Shown here: piece by piece, positions 1-12,066 of the stretch
How the letters are laid out: each line of letters begins with the position of its first letter
Numbering within the stretch: the stretch's first letter is position 1
Source: Nipponacmea schrenckii
Lineage: Eukaryota > Mollusca > Gastropoda > Lottiidae
Assembly: GCA_030562195.1 (NCBI GenBank)
Contig: CM060200.1
Coordinates: forward strand, 26,885,023-26,949,022
Reading direction: 5' to 3'
DNA length: 64,000 nucleotides
Notes under the pieces: model-generated
What the model saw: only the letters and a program-made list of their open reading frames with translations
Database searches by the model: none
Told to the model about the DNA's origin: nothing
Made by a program: the position numbers and the translations under genes

Positions 1-81
1 GGTGACTAGGTATATAAGTGTAAGCATAAAATAAAGTATTCTATTAAAGTCAACTATTGATTAATAAGTAGTTTTACTAAA

Positions 82-320
82 GATAAAATTAAGTTAAAGT
101 TTATATAATATACCAGTATATGTTTAATAATAAATAGACTAAACTAGTTTATGATCATCATACATTGATGAAATTAAGTTAAAGTATATATAATATAGCA
201 GTATATGTTTATTAATAAATAGACTCAATTAGTTTATGATCATCATACATTGATGAAATTAAGTTAAAGTTTATATAATATACCAGTATAAGTTTATTAA
301 TAATAATTTATGGTCATCTT
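82..320. repeat. 85-bp tandem repeat, about 3 copies
   Basis: Three successive units begin with gaaattaagttaaagt (about 84, 169 and 254) and continue through taccagtata and gatcatcatacattgatg. Spacing is about 85 bp and the third copy decays after its middle. AT-rich, with no coding potential seen. Confidence 0.85.
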
Positions 321-360
321 CATTGTTAAAATTATTTTAATGACATTTTCATGCATATAG

Positions 361-1207
361 CTAATAGGCTGGGCTGTATCCACCTATGTTAACAAAGGAT
401 TCATCATTGTTGTCAGAAGGAGTATTTCTCCTGATTGAGTGTTTAGCTCTAGTTTTATCAAGTAGTGAATCCAATTCCCTCTCAGTTTTAATAAGATGTA
501 CCTTTTCTTGATTATCTTTAATAAAGATTATGCCATATCTTACCCATGAACCCATGAATATCTTATCCCTACACAAGCTTCTGACCTTTGATGCAGTTTT
601 TGCTCTATATTTAGTAAGATCATCATTTATGTAGACTTTCTTATTTTTAAATTCATCTGGGGTATTTGAGGTGTTTTAAGACATTTAGAATTATTAATAA
701 GATCCTTCTTTGTATAATAGCCTTTGAACTTTACTATAATGGGTCTTGGATTTTGCTTAGCATTGAATTTAGAGGGGTGTCCTACTCGGTGGCTGACTTT
801 GAAATCTTAACACCTACAAAATTTGCTACCTTCACAACAAGGTCATCAGTTGATTCTGTAGGTCTCTCCTCTATTCCATTTATCCTAACTGAATCACGTC
901 TCCCATATTGCTCTAATTCATCAATTTGTTCATCTTTTCTTTGAATTTCTGTTTTTAAATTTGTAATTTCATTAGAAAGCTCCTCAATTTTTTGAGTAAA
1001 CTGCTTTATTATCAACTGTGCCACTTTGTTTGCTATTTTACAAACAACTGCATCGTCCTGTAAAGCAGTGATAATTTCGTCACGAAGTAGTGGGTCACTC
1101 ATGGCGTCTTCTACTTGATCTATATACGCCTCAGATGAATTCTTTCTGGATGTTTTATTTCCAGGAGCACCAGTAGCAGAAGCTAAACGCTTTCTAAAGT
1201 TCTCCAT
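361..1207 (-). pseudogene. LINE ORF1 protein (coiled coil plus RRM-like part), frameshifted
   Basis: The minus-strand ORF from 1207 to 782 starts MENFRKRLASATG and has a heptad-like coiled coil (IEELSNEITNLKTEI, KDEQIDELEQYGRRDSV). It is followed by RINGIEER, typical of ORF1 proteins of L1/CR1/L2-type LINEs that bind RNA and chaperone the element transcript. The frame is lost near 780; homologous reading continues in other frames and reaches a stop at 361 through an ORF ending NDESFVNIGGYSPAY. The region upstream of the ATG (1208-1497) holds atggcgg and ccgccatgttg motifs, as often seen at LINE 5' ends. Broken and presumed non-functional. Confidence 0.6.
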
Positions 1208-1499
1208 GAACTGATTTTCAGCAAAAACTGATGAAAGAAAAGTGTCTTACTTGCACTGTTACCAATGTAAACAATATGGCGGATCGTTACTTCTTTGATA
1301 GCTTCAACACAAAGTTCTTATCCTTTCAATTTAAACAGATAAATACAGTTTTTCAACACAAATTATGATTTCATCAATTAAGATAAGTTACTACCATTAC
1401 ACTAAACACATAGAAACGTTCTTTCGAAGGCTTTTAACCCACATAAATATTGAATTTTTAACAAACAAAAATTAGGTGCTCACACACATCCGCCATGTT

Positions 1500-2375
1500 G
1501 TACATGAACATATATTGTTACGCAGATGATACACAAATTTATGTTTCTTTAAAACCTGCTTCTGATTTTAATCCAACAAGATTCAAGACTGTATCGAAGA
1601 AATCAGAAAATGGATGTCCTCCAATTTCCTCAAACTAAATGACAACAAAAAATAATACCTTATAATTGGTTCTGACAACTTGATCTCAAATCTTAATGTT
1701 CATGATGTATCTATTATGATTGGAGACTGCAAAATTTCACCATCTAATTGTGCTAGAAATATAGGAGCAAATTTCGATTCTAAACTGTGCATGGCAGAAC
1801 AAATTAACAATATCTGTTGATCTTGTCACTATTATCTCCGCAACATCAGACTGATATCAAAGTACATTTCAACTAAAGCTCTGAAAACACTTGTGCATTC
1901 ACTTATAATATCCCGTTTGGATAACCTGAACTCTCGGCTTGTTGGACTCCCAGTTCGCTTGACTAATAAACTGCAGCTAGTACAGAATTCAGCAGCTTGT
2001 CTTATCAGTGGTACCAAGCGCTTTAATCATATCACACCCATTTTAATTGAACTTCATTGGCTACCCATAGAATTCCGTATCAAATATAAAATTGTGTGAC
2101 TAACATTTAAATGCATTCACAATATGGATCCCACATATCTCAGTGACCGAATTTCCCTTTATAAACCCTCCCGTTCCTTAAGATCCTCTAACTCACACCA
2201 ACTTACTCCTAAAATAGTAAACCTCGCATCATATGGGAAAAGAAGTTTTACCAAGCTCCATTCTTATGGAACCGTCTACCACTGGACTTTTGAATCATGT
2301 AGTAGTTTTAAATCTATGTTGAAGACCTTCCCTTTTAAACAAGCTTTCTGTGATAATCTGTGTTAAATGAACTTT
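1500..2375 (+). pseudogene. L2/CR1-like LINE reverse transcriptase, 3' half
   Basis: Begins within RT motif C (CYADDTQIYVSLKP) and runs through decayed frames to LVGLPVRLTNKLQLVQNSA, LISGTKRFNHITP, ELHWLPIEFRIKYKI and TYLSDRISLYKPSRSLRSS, the standard C-terminal signature of L2/CR1 RTs. It ends at the TAA near 2366. Several stops and frameshifts (for example the TGA at 2097) mean it cannot be expressed. The domains before YADD are absent. Confidence 0.8.
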
Positions 2376-2599
2376 TTAATCAGTTTTTTACTTTATTACT
2401 TTTAAATAATGTGATTTTATGTATTGCGTGATCGAACACTTTTTGTGGAATTCGCGCGTAATATATAATATATAATATACAGTAATATGATACTATAATG
2501 ATTACATTTAGAATATAGAATATGATATGGTCATTATGACAGTGAAATAATTAAAATAAGTTGAAACATCTTTCACTTTGATCTAATTGTCAATTCTTT

Positions 2600-4980
2600 A
2601 TCTATATACAAGGAAACTCTTCACAGATATCATACTTAAAGAATGAATAATATTTAAGAATTTCACTATTGTTAATTTTACAACTCCATTCCTGTATATT
2701 TATATCTAATAAGCGACGTTTAAATACTGTTATAGAAACTATCTGTATTTCCAATGTTTTGGAAGTCCCATTAATAACCGAATCCAATTTAGGAAAATCC
2801 CGACCTTGGTAGCCTAGGTTACACTGCAAACAGAATCAAGTCTACTTAACATAATAAAAATTTGTTTGGGGTTATTATTTATAGGCATTCAAGTCAATTT
2901 AATCCAGTACTTGATACACGAAAGCATATAATATATGGAAAGCTCATGACGACCACATTCCCCTAAAGTTCCTGTTGTGAATTCCAAGCACAATTTTACA
3001 ATATTGAGGGTGTACTGTTTCTATGGCATTTCTAACTTCGAATCCCCAGATTTCGGATCCATACAACAATATAGGTTTCACAATAGAATCAAATATTTTA
3101 AAGCTAACATTCGCTTATAGACGACCACATTTACGAAGTAAACCTTGAATTGGAATAAGGGCTTTTTTTGCCTTTGCTGCTAAATTGGAAACTGCGTTTG
3201 TCCAAAATTGTCTGGACGAAAAGACTACACCTAAATAATTATAATAAGTTACAGTAAAATTTAATATTATTATAATACAGAATCAACTATATTTCACCTG
3301 CACAAACCGGCATCAAAAGCTAGTCACCGACATCGGTCAAGTGATTTCGTGTTAAATAAAACTATGATTAGACCATTATACAATTATATCCTAAGTAGAT
3401 GTCAATTGATAATTAAAAAGAATGAATGTGGATTATGACAAAAATTGAATTGTTAATTGTCTCAGGCGGCGGCTATTGTTCACGTGAAACGCTTCCATTT
3501 TGACACTTTGATATCGAAAGTAGCCTGTTATGCATGTAATAAATGATTGTTTACATGCTACAGTCAAATTATAAAGCTTTTTTAAGAAACGAAGTTCTGA
3601 TACTATTAAATTTAGACTAAAAATCTACCGATAATACAAAACAAATTTTGAAACGATGTCTATGCTATATATAAATCACACAGAATTGACGATTATCATA
3701 ACCTATCGTGAAGACTTCAAAATTTCGTTTATGGTAAAATTAAGGCTAATCATAAAAGCGAAAGTAGAGTGTACCGGATGTTGTTATAAAAACGTTATCG
3801 GGTGAAAAATGGATCAAATTATCATCTTAATCGGGGGATTAATTAATCAGACAATGATAATGTTATTACGGGGTGAGATTAACGCGTGTCACCGGCAAAT
3901 AAAATACAAGTAAAGAATATTTTATTGATTTATGGTAAAGAATTTTGACATTGAAAACGGTAGGCCACGTGAAAATTATGGTTACGAAAAGATCGGTAGA
4001 CAGCATGCAAAAGCGGTAGAAACCCGACGAAATCGGTAGATTACACATGTATGCCTTTATCTTCAACTGTTTTTTCCACATCTGGAAATCACGATTATCT
4101 CCCCTTCTGTTACATAAAACCTGGCCAGACCAGAACCTGTCTAAACCGGCATTTTCGGGCGGTCCCGACGCATGCCGGATAATCCAGGTTTTACTGTAGA
4201 AGTTTTAGTATGAACGAAGAGGCCCACCATTTCTAAATACAACAACTTTCGTCTTAGAAATGTTGACTTTTAGATCGAATTGCAGACAGAACTTGTGTAA
4301 AGATTAATCTTGCGTTGAAGTTCCGGTACGGTATCTGACACAATACTTAGGTCTTCAGCGTTCAGAAGAATAAGAATATCTTCAACTTCTGGTTTGTAAA
4401 TATACCTCTTATATCTGTGCTACTGCGCATACAATCTATTAATTGATTAATATATAAACAAAAGAGTAAAAGATTCAATATACATACACCCGACAACCAA
4501 ACAAAAAAGGGAGTTGAGCCAATCTTTACACAGGATGACACAGACCTGTATATACTTTTCAGTGCTTTAAACATTTTTCCATTTACACCTTTATTGTGCA
4601 ACAAATTTAACAATTTTGATCTGTTTATGGTGTCAAAAGCAGAAGAAAAATCTACATAGAAGCTGTGAAATCGGCCTCTCAACTAAACCTTAAAGAGTAA
4701 ATATTTGATCGATGGTCGAATAACCACGCCTTTACCCTGCCTGTTCTTCGTAATATTTGCCCTCAATCTCAGACCAAAACTGCGCTATAAATTTTCCCCA
4801 TACAATCAAGAAGCGAGATTCCCCTATAATTCCTGCAATCGACAACCGAACCCTTTTTATGCATAGGAGAAATAAGGACCATTGACAAACTTTGTGGGAA
4901 ACAGCCTGTGTAAAAAAAACATTGTATAACTTGCTTAAAAGTGGTGCAAATAATTCAAGACATGTTTATAGTAGTCAATT
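2600..4980 (-). pseudogene. Second LINE, reverse transcriptase, decayed and interrupted
   Basis: The minus strand shows RT motifs in order but in shifting frames. Near 4850-4750 there is HKKGSVVDCRNYRGISLL (RT block 1). At 4682-4362 there is FYVDFSSAFDTINRSKLLNL and LFCLYINQLIDCM. Near 4370-4200 there is LNAEDLSIVSDTVPELQR (degraded active-site block) with KTKVVVFRNGG-like sequence. Beyond the inserted element, at 3250-2860, YYNYLGVVFSSRQFWTNAV and GSEIWGFEVRNAIETVH follow. Motif spacing is that of a non-LTR retrotransposon RT; the clade is uncertain. Multiple stops show it is dead. The pogo-like element at 3252-4196 splits it cleanly: reading across the empty site restores continuity up to YYNYLGVV. 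Confidence 0.75.
3252..4196. mobile_element. Non-autonomous pogo/Tigger-like DNA element in LINE
   Basis: The ends are inverted: left CAGTAAAATTTAATAT, right (reverse complement) CAGTAAAACCTGGATTATCC. Each is flanked by TA (3250-3251 and 4197-4198), the target duplication of the Tc1/mariner/pogo superfamily. The right terminus resembles the CAGTnnAACCTcgATTATCCG end of pogo/jerky-type elements. The 945-bp interior encodes no recognisable transposase. Left-end similarity decays after about 10 bp, so the left end is mutated or the TIR is short. Confidence 0.65.
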
Positions 4981-5159
4981 CAGATACCATCTAGTTATTG
5001 TATATTATCATTTCGACTTCATAAAATACAAATATATCTTAATATTATAAAACAAAATATTTCTATGTGCTCACTTACCATAGTTTAACAACAGAACATC
5101 AGTCCGTATTGGAGAACTAGTGTGTATTGTTTTACGTAATAAAATATTGGATCGTTGTC

Positions 5160-5670
5160 AAATATGCTGTTCTATATTATCAAACATGGCCATCTTGTGT
5201 GCTTTTCTACATCTCTAAACATAGGATGATCATCTAGTGTGCTGTTTTGCATTATCAAACATAGAATTATCATCTGCAGTGTGTTGTTTTACATTATCAA
5301 TCATTGAATGCTCATCTAGAGTGTGTTGTTCTACATTATCAAACATAGAATGATCATCTATAGTATGTTGTTTTGCATAATCAAACATAGAATGACCATC
5401 TAAAAGTGTGTTGGTCTTCATTTTCAAACATTGAATGCTTATCTAGAGTGTGTTGTTCTACATTATCAAACATATAATGATCATCTAGAGTATGTTGTTC
5501 TACATTATCAACCAAATAATGATCATCTAGAGTAAGTTGTTCTACATTATCAAACATAGAATGACCATCTTGAGTAAGTTGTTCTATATTATCAAACATA
5601 GAATGATCATCTAGAGTGTGTTATTCTATATTATCAAACATAGAATGATCATCTAGAGTGACAATTTGAT
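5160..5670. repeat. 42-bp minisatellite
   Basis: About a dozen units of the type acattatcaaacatagaatg followed by atcatctagagtgtgttgtt. The period is a multiple of three, so the minus strand shows open stretches with a 14-residue repeat (FDNVEQHTLDDHSM). The frame is broken between the two ORFs near 5400 and there is no conserved start, so these are treated as repeat artefacts. Confidence 0.85.
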
Positions 5671-6783
5671 AATGATCCGTATACAAATTTTTATTGTGCT
5701 CGATTCTAGCCGACACCCTTCATACTTTTTTCTCCATGTAATTGCTAGTAGGTGTAAATTTGTTAATATATTCTATACTGATATTTACCAGAAAGCTACA
5801 TGGAACATATTTTGTTCTTTTTCTGCTTCTTAATCCATTTTTAGTTAAAAACTTTTCTTTGTCTGTATATGCCCTACGCTCATTGAAGTTATTCCTGATG
5901 ACGCCGTTACAGGAACCGCCCAATCACAAGCGGTATTAAATTCTGCTGAATGAAACCGTAAGTTGCTGAATTTTGTAAGGGTCTAAAAATAATTTCATGA
6001 AAATTTATTAACAAATCTTGTGTATTGGAGGAAAGGGGTAGTATAAGAGTGAGTATAACATATACCATCTGAAAGAAAAGTTTTTACGAAAAGAATGGTG
6101 TATGGAACAAGTAATTTGAGAATGAATTGGGGGTAAAATGAAGGTTTGATGCGGAAAGGTGAAAGAAGATAGCTATTCATTGATATATACATTTAAAGTT
6201 GAAAGTCCTGTGGATAAAAACAGGTTCCCGTAGTTGTAACATTGCGGTTTACGCGATTCTATGAAAGCACAGACACAGGCATGTTGGCACAACCTCCAGT
6301 GAGAGAGTAATGTTTGTGCAGTTAGTTAAATCTATTATATATACCCATATATAATCTAACATGCCCAATTCTGTGCTTGATATTCCGTTTCATGCAATAT
6401 GGTTTCAAAAATGTGATTCCGTAAACATCGTTGTCGATGTAGGTGGATGTAAACTTGTGTCAATTTTTTTTCTGTTGCGCCACTTTTGATTTCATTAAGT
6501 AAACAATGTAAAGTATCTTAGTGTCCAAAACCCCCACAATAATGGAAAAATTTTAAAAGTACATTGCAAAAAAATTAAAAGTAGAAACAACAGCACTAAA
6601 CCTTTACTGTTGATAGAAGGAATGTTACGCAGGAACGTAATAACATTGTCAACAGCTTGTGGACCAGTTTTTTTGTATGGTATACAGAATCGACGATGAG
6701 TCACTGATTGAAGATAAAAATATCGCAACGCGATGAAAGCATACCAAAATCTTGAACAACCAAATATTCTGGATCTTGATTAA
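5671..6783. other. No gene recognised
   Basis: AT-rich sequence with only short chance ORFs (60-77 codons), no splice-compatible coding pattern and no recognised repeat. The overlapping 65-67-codon ORFs on both strands at 5720-5939 lack protein-like composition. Confidence 0.5.
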
Positions 6784-6900
6784 AAATAATAATAATCTCT
6801 TTATTTTACATGGGTCAGAATTAGTCCCAATACACAAGGACTTGGTCCTCTCAGATTCAGCCCATTTAGCAACATACCATCCACAAAACAACGTGTAATA
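6784..6900 (-). repeat. Retroposon 3' tail, copy 1
   Basis: Read on the minus strand: gctaaatgggctgaatctga, then gaggaccaagtccttgtgta, then acccatgtaaaataaagaga and an ATT-rich tail. The same sequence recurs on the plus strand at 15925-16030. Two diverged copies sharing a 3' end plus ATT repeats fit a SINE or the 3' end of a LINE. Family not identified. Confidence 0.7.
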
Positions 6901-9057
6901 TCATCGTCGAGATAGCCTGAATATTTAAATGATTATGTAATATAAATTTGAAATGAACATTAAAGATTACAAAGTAGTAATTTGAAATTGAAACAATTGA
7001 TAAAAGAACCACGCTGGAGAGATTTTAACATTGATATTTAATACGTATCTGAATGTTGCTTATCTAATATTCTCTTATACTTTGATCTGTTGTGTACATA
7101 AATGACGGAACGCTTACTAGTTTTCTTTAATAAATAAATATGATGGTTAAAGTGTGTGGTCATCTCTCATGAGAGGGTTCAGCACAGTATCACCATCGTT
7201 TTTATTATTGGAAATGACAAATGATTCTGCAACGCTTGTGGTATATTTCTAGCACTAAATGTTATATATATAAGGTCAAACATAATCAATATTAAAAGAT
7301 TTTTTACAATTGAAGCAAATCTAACATATACATTTTAACAGTGGACCAGATTTCTGACGTCCCTTGACAATTTATTCTGTTTTAGATTCTTATAAGTTCT
7401 TTAGCCAATTTGTTACAGTGAATTAGAATTATGTCATCGCTAGTAAGTGTGTAAACCGGAAAAGGGGACTTTATTAAGAGAAATTAATTAAAACTATCGA
7501 CTTGGAACGGGTCTTTCACACCATGTATCGTTTTATGGTAAGTTAAACGTAAACCCCACCCCCATCCCGGGAAAGGGGCTGGTCCGGGCTACTCCCCTGC
7601 TTTATTCTACATTGTGAAGAATTCCCTGTAGCCATCCAGAAAATAACTTTCATATGACATAAGCAATCATGGCTATATATATATATATATCAATTACTTA
7701 TTTGGAAATCCTCACATGACATGCTTACCATCATGTCGGTTATCATACTAATACAGTCTATATCTCACAAAATATATCTCTTTTGAAATCCCAGGGAAAT
7801 TATTCCATTCCCATTCCCTAAGAATATATTATGTGGATAAAGCCCCTCCTACAGATTATTTTACAACTGAACGTTGGTTGACTCGTATTACAATTAAGAT
7901 GTAAGTTACAATTTGTACACTCGCTCTGTTTAGAATTGACCTTTTTAAATTTAGTTTGATAAAGTAGATAGATAGATGTAAATAGCACATTTCAAAAATA
8001 TTTTCAGGTATAATTTAAAACGTTTTTGATGATGACAAGTTTACAGAATGCCCCCTTTGAATTACGAATTTTGATCAGTAAAGTATAAGGTACGATAGCC
8101 TCCGTTTACCAGAAGACCAGATTTCTGACGACCCGTGACAATTTATTCTGTTTTGAAGCAGACCCTATGAGGTTTAAGGCAAATTTGTTACAGTAGATAA
8201 TAACTATTTGGTAATGTTTCCAAATTACCCTGCGAATGATATGTTCTAGGTTGGGATATTAATGAAAACAATCGACTACGGGTCTTGTACAGTTAGAACT
8301 TTGCAGCCAGTTCTCTTATCATAGATTATTATACAACAGGTTGGCTTAGTTGAACTATTACTAACATAATTACTCTAGTCATTCGCCAAGGCCTGAGAAA
8401 GAATTAAATCCGGCAACTCATTTCATACTTTCATATGACATAAGCAATTGTTTAAGATTCTCTTTAGCATATTGTATATATATATCTACCATATAACAGT
8501 AAAATACTTTTTTCGTATAAGATTTCTTTATCAGATATTAATATGATTACATACATTGCCGGAAATAATAACTAAAAATGAACCATTACACTCAGCTAAC
8601 TATGAAAATAAGTACTGTATAATCACATGTACTATAATCCTATTAAAAAGAAACTGGATATTGATTGATAAGATAAAAAAAAACACCTATAAAACAGACA
8701 TCAGAATAGTTGCTAAAGCACAAAAAATGCTTTCTAGAGAAGATACACTAATACTTATACAATATATTATTCTGCCTGACGTAAAATTGTTGTCAGAGTC
8801 GACGATAAATAAAGGTAAGTTTTAAAACAACGTCAGCAATATTAAAAAAAAATAGGCTAATTGAAAAAAAAAATATCCCATGGTTGGATATGGATGTCTT
8901 AGTAGTCCTAGTAGTTTATAATAGTTATAAAACAATCCCCGAAATATACTAATTTTCGTTCAGTACCCATATTATAAGGGAAGTTTGGTACTAGATTCTT
9001 TAAAGAATAAATTGGAAGTAAAACTACGGAAAAAAGGAAAATTCTTTTAGTATATCG
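6901..9057. repeat. Non-coding region with diverged ~770-bp tandem duplication
   Basis: Segments around 7334-7700 and 8103-8500 share colinear blocks: gaccagatttctgacg, gacaatttattctgttttg, an aatttgttacagt block, cgggtct and ctttcatatgacataagcaa followed by a TA run. The order is the same and the offset about 770 bp, so this is an old direct duplication. A TTG-started 89-codon ORF at 8556-8825 has no family resemblance and no ATG near its start. No gene is called. Confidence 0.55.
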
Positions 9058-9180
9058 TTTAAACGAATTATTAATTTCGTTTAAACGAAATAGTGACTTC
9101 ATTATTTTGTTTAAACGAAATAAACGAAATATCGATCATATTATAGTTTAAATGAAATAAATTATTTCGTTTAAACTTTA
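9058..9180. repeat. Cluster of GTTTAAAC-centred palindromes
   Basis: ATTTCGTTTAAACGAAAT, an 18-bp perfect palindrome, occurs at about 9075-9092. Partial copies (cgtttaaacgaat, ttttgtttaaacgaaataaa, tttcgtttaaactttaaatg) lie on both sides. No coding content. Confidence 0.8.
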
Positions 9181-9999
9181 AATGAATATTTTATGACTGA
9201 TCAAGTTAAAAGCTTCTTGAAAGTAAAAAATAATAAATACTGCTCAATGGTGTCATAAATTATTACTGTCAAACATCAATAATGAGTTCTAAAATCAGAT
9301 TAATTTGAAGATAAAATAACAAGTGGTTTTTGACAGGTAAATAGATTTTCATAAAAGAAAGACGCAGTTATATGTTTAAATACAAACTCAGCTATATGAT
9401 TTGAAAAAGACAGATCTTCTAAAAGGTTTTTGATGATAACAATTTTGAATAAATTCCGAACCAATGTTACAGTGATGTATAATAATATAAAGCTAACAAA
9501 ATGTTTGTTCTATTACAAGCAGAATTAATTATTTTTTTAATTTCTTTTGTTGATGTTGATGTCATTCTTAATGGACAATTCTTATGATTATATTAAAACA
9601 TAAACAATCGCTATTCAAACAATAGTGTCTTACATGTGCTTACATACGGCAGGCGTATTGTTTATTTATTGTCTATGGGAAATTTAAATATCAAACATTT
9701 TATTTGAAATTTATAGAATTTTTGAAGAGCCTGTACCGTTGACGTTCTTTTAAACAGCGCGTCATTCATGATCCATGTTTAATTATCGACTAATGTTGGA
9801 TTGTGAGATAGTGAAAGTCGAGTGATATGACTTATAATTGTTATATTTGATATTTGGACATAAAACATGCGCCTAGGTTGGTATGTATCACCTCAGGGGA
9901 ATGTGGTAAAGCGATTGATTAGAATTTTAGCTACCGTTCCAGCCTCTTGATTAGGCAAAGCATACGTTTTCAAATACTTCGTAAATTACGTAGATTACT
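9181..9999. other. No gene recognised
   Basis: AT-rich; nothing beyond short chance ORFs and homopolymer runs. Confidence 0.5.
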
Positions 10000-10990
10000 A
10001 AAATATATCTTTTGTGCGGGATGACCTTGATAGTGGACCATGGTAATCCATAGAAACAATCTGAAAAGGTCTATGGGCTATATTAGATGGAGTGGTGCCT
10101 TGCAACCCAGTCTTGGTAATTTTCTTAAGCACATATCGAACATGAATTAAAATAATCTTTAACATCTTCACGCCATCCTGGCCAATAGGACCTTTGTCTA
10201 ATTTGGTACGTCCTTCGCCCGACGTTGGATGAAAGTATCTTCCTGTTGAGATACTTCAACAACTTGACTTGATAGTATTGACACGAAACCTAGATTTTCT
10301 TTGGTTTTGACAGTAAAAGGGAAACTGTTATCTGATAATTGTTTTCGGACAGGAATGCGCGACAAGGCGTCATCATAAAAGTCTGAAGAAAAATCAGGAA
10401 ATTTTAGAATAGGATCAGTAATAAAACATTGTTTCAGACTTTGAAACGATTTTTTCGCAATTGTTACTCCAGTTTAAATCAACGTTTTCCTGTGTCACAC
10501 AATTAAGTGGTTTAGTTGCAGCACAGTTTTTGATTAACCGGCGATAATATCCAGCTAGTCCAAGGAATGATTTAGTTTCGGTCACTTTAGTAGGGTGTGG
10601 AGACCCTTTAACACCCATTCGATGAAACACCTTTTAGGTAGTCGGTGTGTTTACTAGTCCAAATGGCATACAACAAAAGTGATGAAGATCACCATCTGGT
10701 GCAGGAATGCAGTTTTATTCAATGGTACTTGCCAATATTCACTTGCATGATCAGTAGTTCTAAATATTAGGGTGCCTACAAGTCTAGAGTTTGGTCCACT
10801 CTTGAAAGCGGATACACTTCTCTTCTGGTTACTTTATTAAGTTTGCGGAAGTTTACACATATGCGAAATATTGAATATGGCTTTCAGGTCAGAACAATTG
10901 GGAATTGGAACTCTTCTATGATACCTTGTTGCTTCATGTCCCGAATTTGTTGTGATACCTCATCTCGTAAGTGAAATGGAATCCCAGTTA
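10000..10990 (-). pseudogene. Ty3/Gypsy LTR retrotransposon pol remnant
   Basis: The minus strand carries degraded pol in order. Near 10980-10850: GIPFHLRDEVSQQIRDMKQQ and VNFRKLNKVTRR (RT blocks). At 10630-10415: HPTKVTETKSFLGLAGYYRR followed by NCAATKPLN, the conserved segment after the RT catalytic core where the primer-grip and connection region leads to RNase H. Near 10080-10030: PFQIVSMDYHGPLS-like sequence, typical of the start of the integrase core. Numerous stops and frameshifts; neither LTR is seen. It would have copied and integrated element RNA, but is dead here. Confidence 0.75.
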
Positions 10991-10999
10991 CAGGAACTA

Positions 11000-11480
11000 A
11001 TATTATACGGTTATTATACCCGAATCATCTACATTATATAACAAATATTACACTTTCGTTACCCTTTTAGTAAATAACTAGTACTCTATAATAATGATGA
11101 TAAAGGATGTAAATATCAACATAACCCACGTATAATTGATATTTTTGGACAGCAAGACATTTTACAGATTATTGCATAAACACATTTTTGAAATTTTTTA
11201 CTCCCAAAATCAAATTACAGCCTTTAGTTTTTCAAACATAAAAAAAACATAATTCAATAGTTCGATCTTAACATGACCACAAACTACTTGGTTTTGAGAA
11301 TCTTTAGCGAATATTGTTTTACGTATGTGAACCTAAATACTCAATTACATTTCAAATTAATTCTATTATTTCCGTTCTTGCTTTATCATAACAACATAAT
11401 CCCGCTTCATAAGCAGTCTAATTAAAATATAGACCTAACTTTCGTTCGTATCTTATTAGTTTCGTTTCGAATGTTTTTAT
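11000..11480. other. No gene recognised
   Basis: AT-rich spacer between the Gypsy remnant and the left 169-bp inverted repeat. Nothing supported. Confidence 0.5.
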
Positions 11481-11649
11481 TAGCTATTGTTTATCAAATA
11501 ATCATCAAAATATCACGGATACACCGTTTTGGTTTTGAAATATAAAATTACAATTATTACTTCAAGGTTGATTTTGTATAGTTACACCACTAACTCTGAA
11601 TAATAATGTATTTATATGTGTATTAGTTCTCATCTTTTCTTCAAGATTC
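11481..11649 (+). repeat. Left terminal inverted repeat (169 bp)
   Basis: Outer edge tagctattgtttatcaaata, inner edge catcttttcttcaagattc. It pairs with 16480-16648. Confidence 0.85.
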
Positions 11650-12066
11650 TTTCTTCGAGATTCAATTTGTTATCACTTTTGAACCAGGTTATCGGGAATT
11701 GAATAATATATACACAAAATATAAATATAAATCAACCAAATACGAACACCACCACTTCAATAAACAAGAGCACACACGGCAACCAATAACAACAATAACA
11801 AACCAAAAGACAACATACCAAGCACCAGTCTTAGTCATAAACAAATATCCAATGAAATCAATGTAAAAACAAATTTATTTGAGTGATGTTAAACCTTCGA
11901 AAATAATCGTTTAGCATATACAATTACTAGACTTAACCAAATCTTTTATAAATTTCTTGGGAAATGTTCAATAGTAAAAGTAAAGTAGACAATTGTCAAT
12001 TTTAACAAAATAGTGTATTTTATGAACAAACATCCAATTGCTCCCATACAAAACCATATACATTTC

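Larger units (their letters stand above)
361..2483. mobile_element. L2/CR1-like LINE copy with inverted 5' part
   Basis: A LINE ORF1 and its 5' leader lie on the minus strand (1497 down to 361). They abut the 3' half of an L2/CR1-type reverse transcriptase reading on the plus strand (from about 1500). The plus part ends in a short tail near 2450-2483 (gcgcgtaatatataatatat) resembling L2-type 3' ends. The geometry fits a twin-priming inversion: the 5' end of the element faces the junction and the middle (endonuclease and first half of the RT) is missing. That both parts come from one element family is inferred, not shown. Confidence 0.6.

Noticed and set aside
8556..8825. 89-codon ORF
   Set aside because: Starts with TTG, no homology, no splice signals; AT-rich chance ORF.
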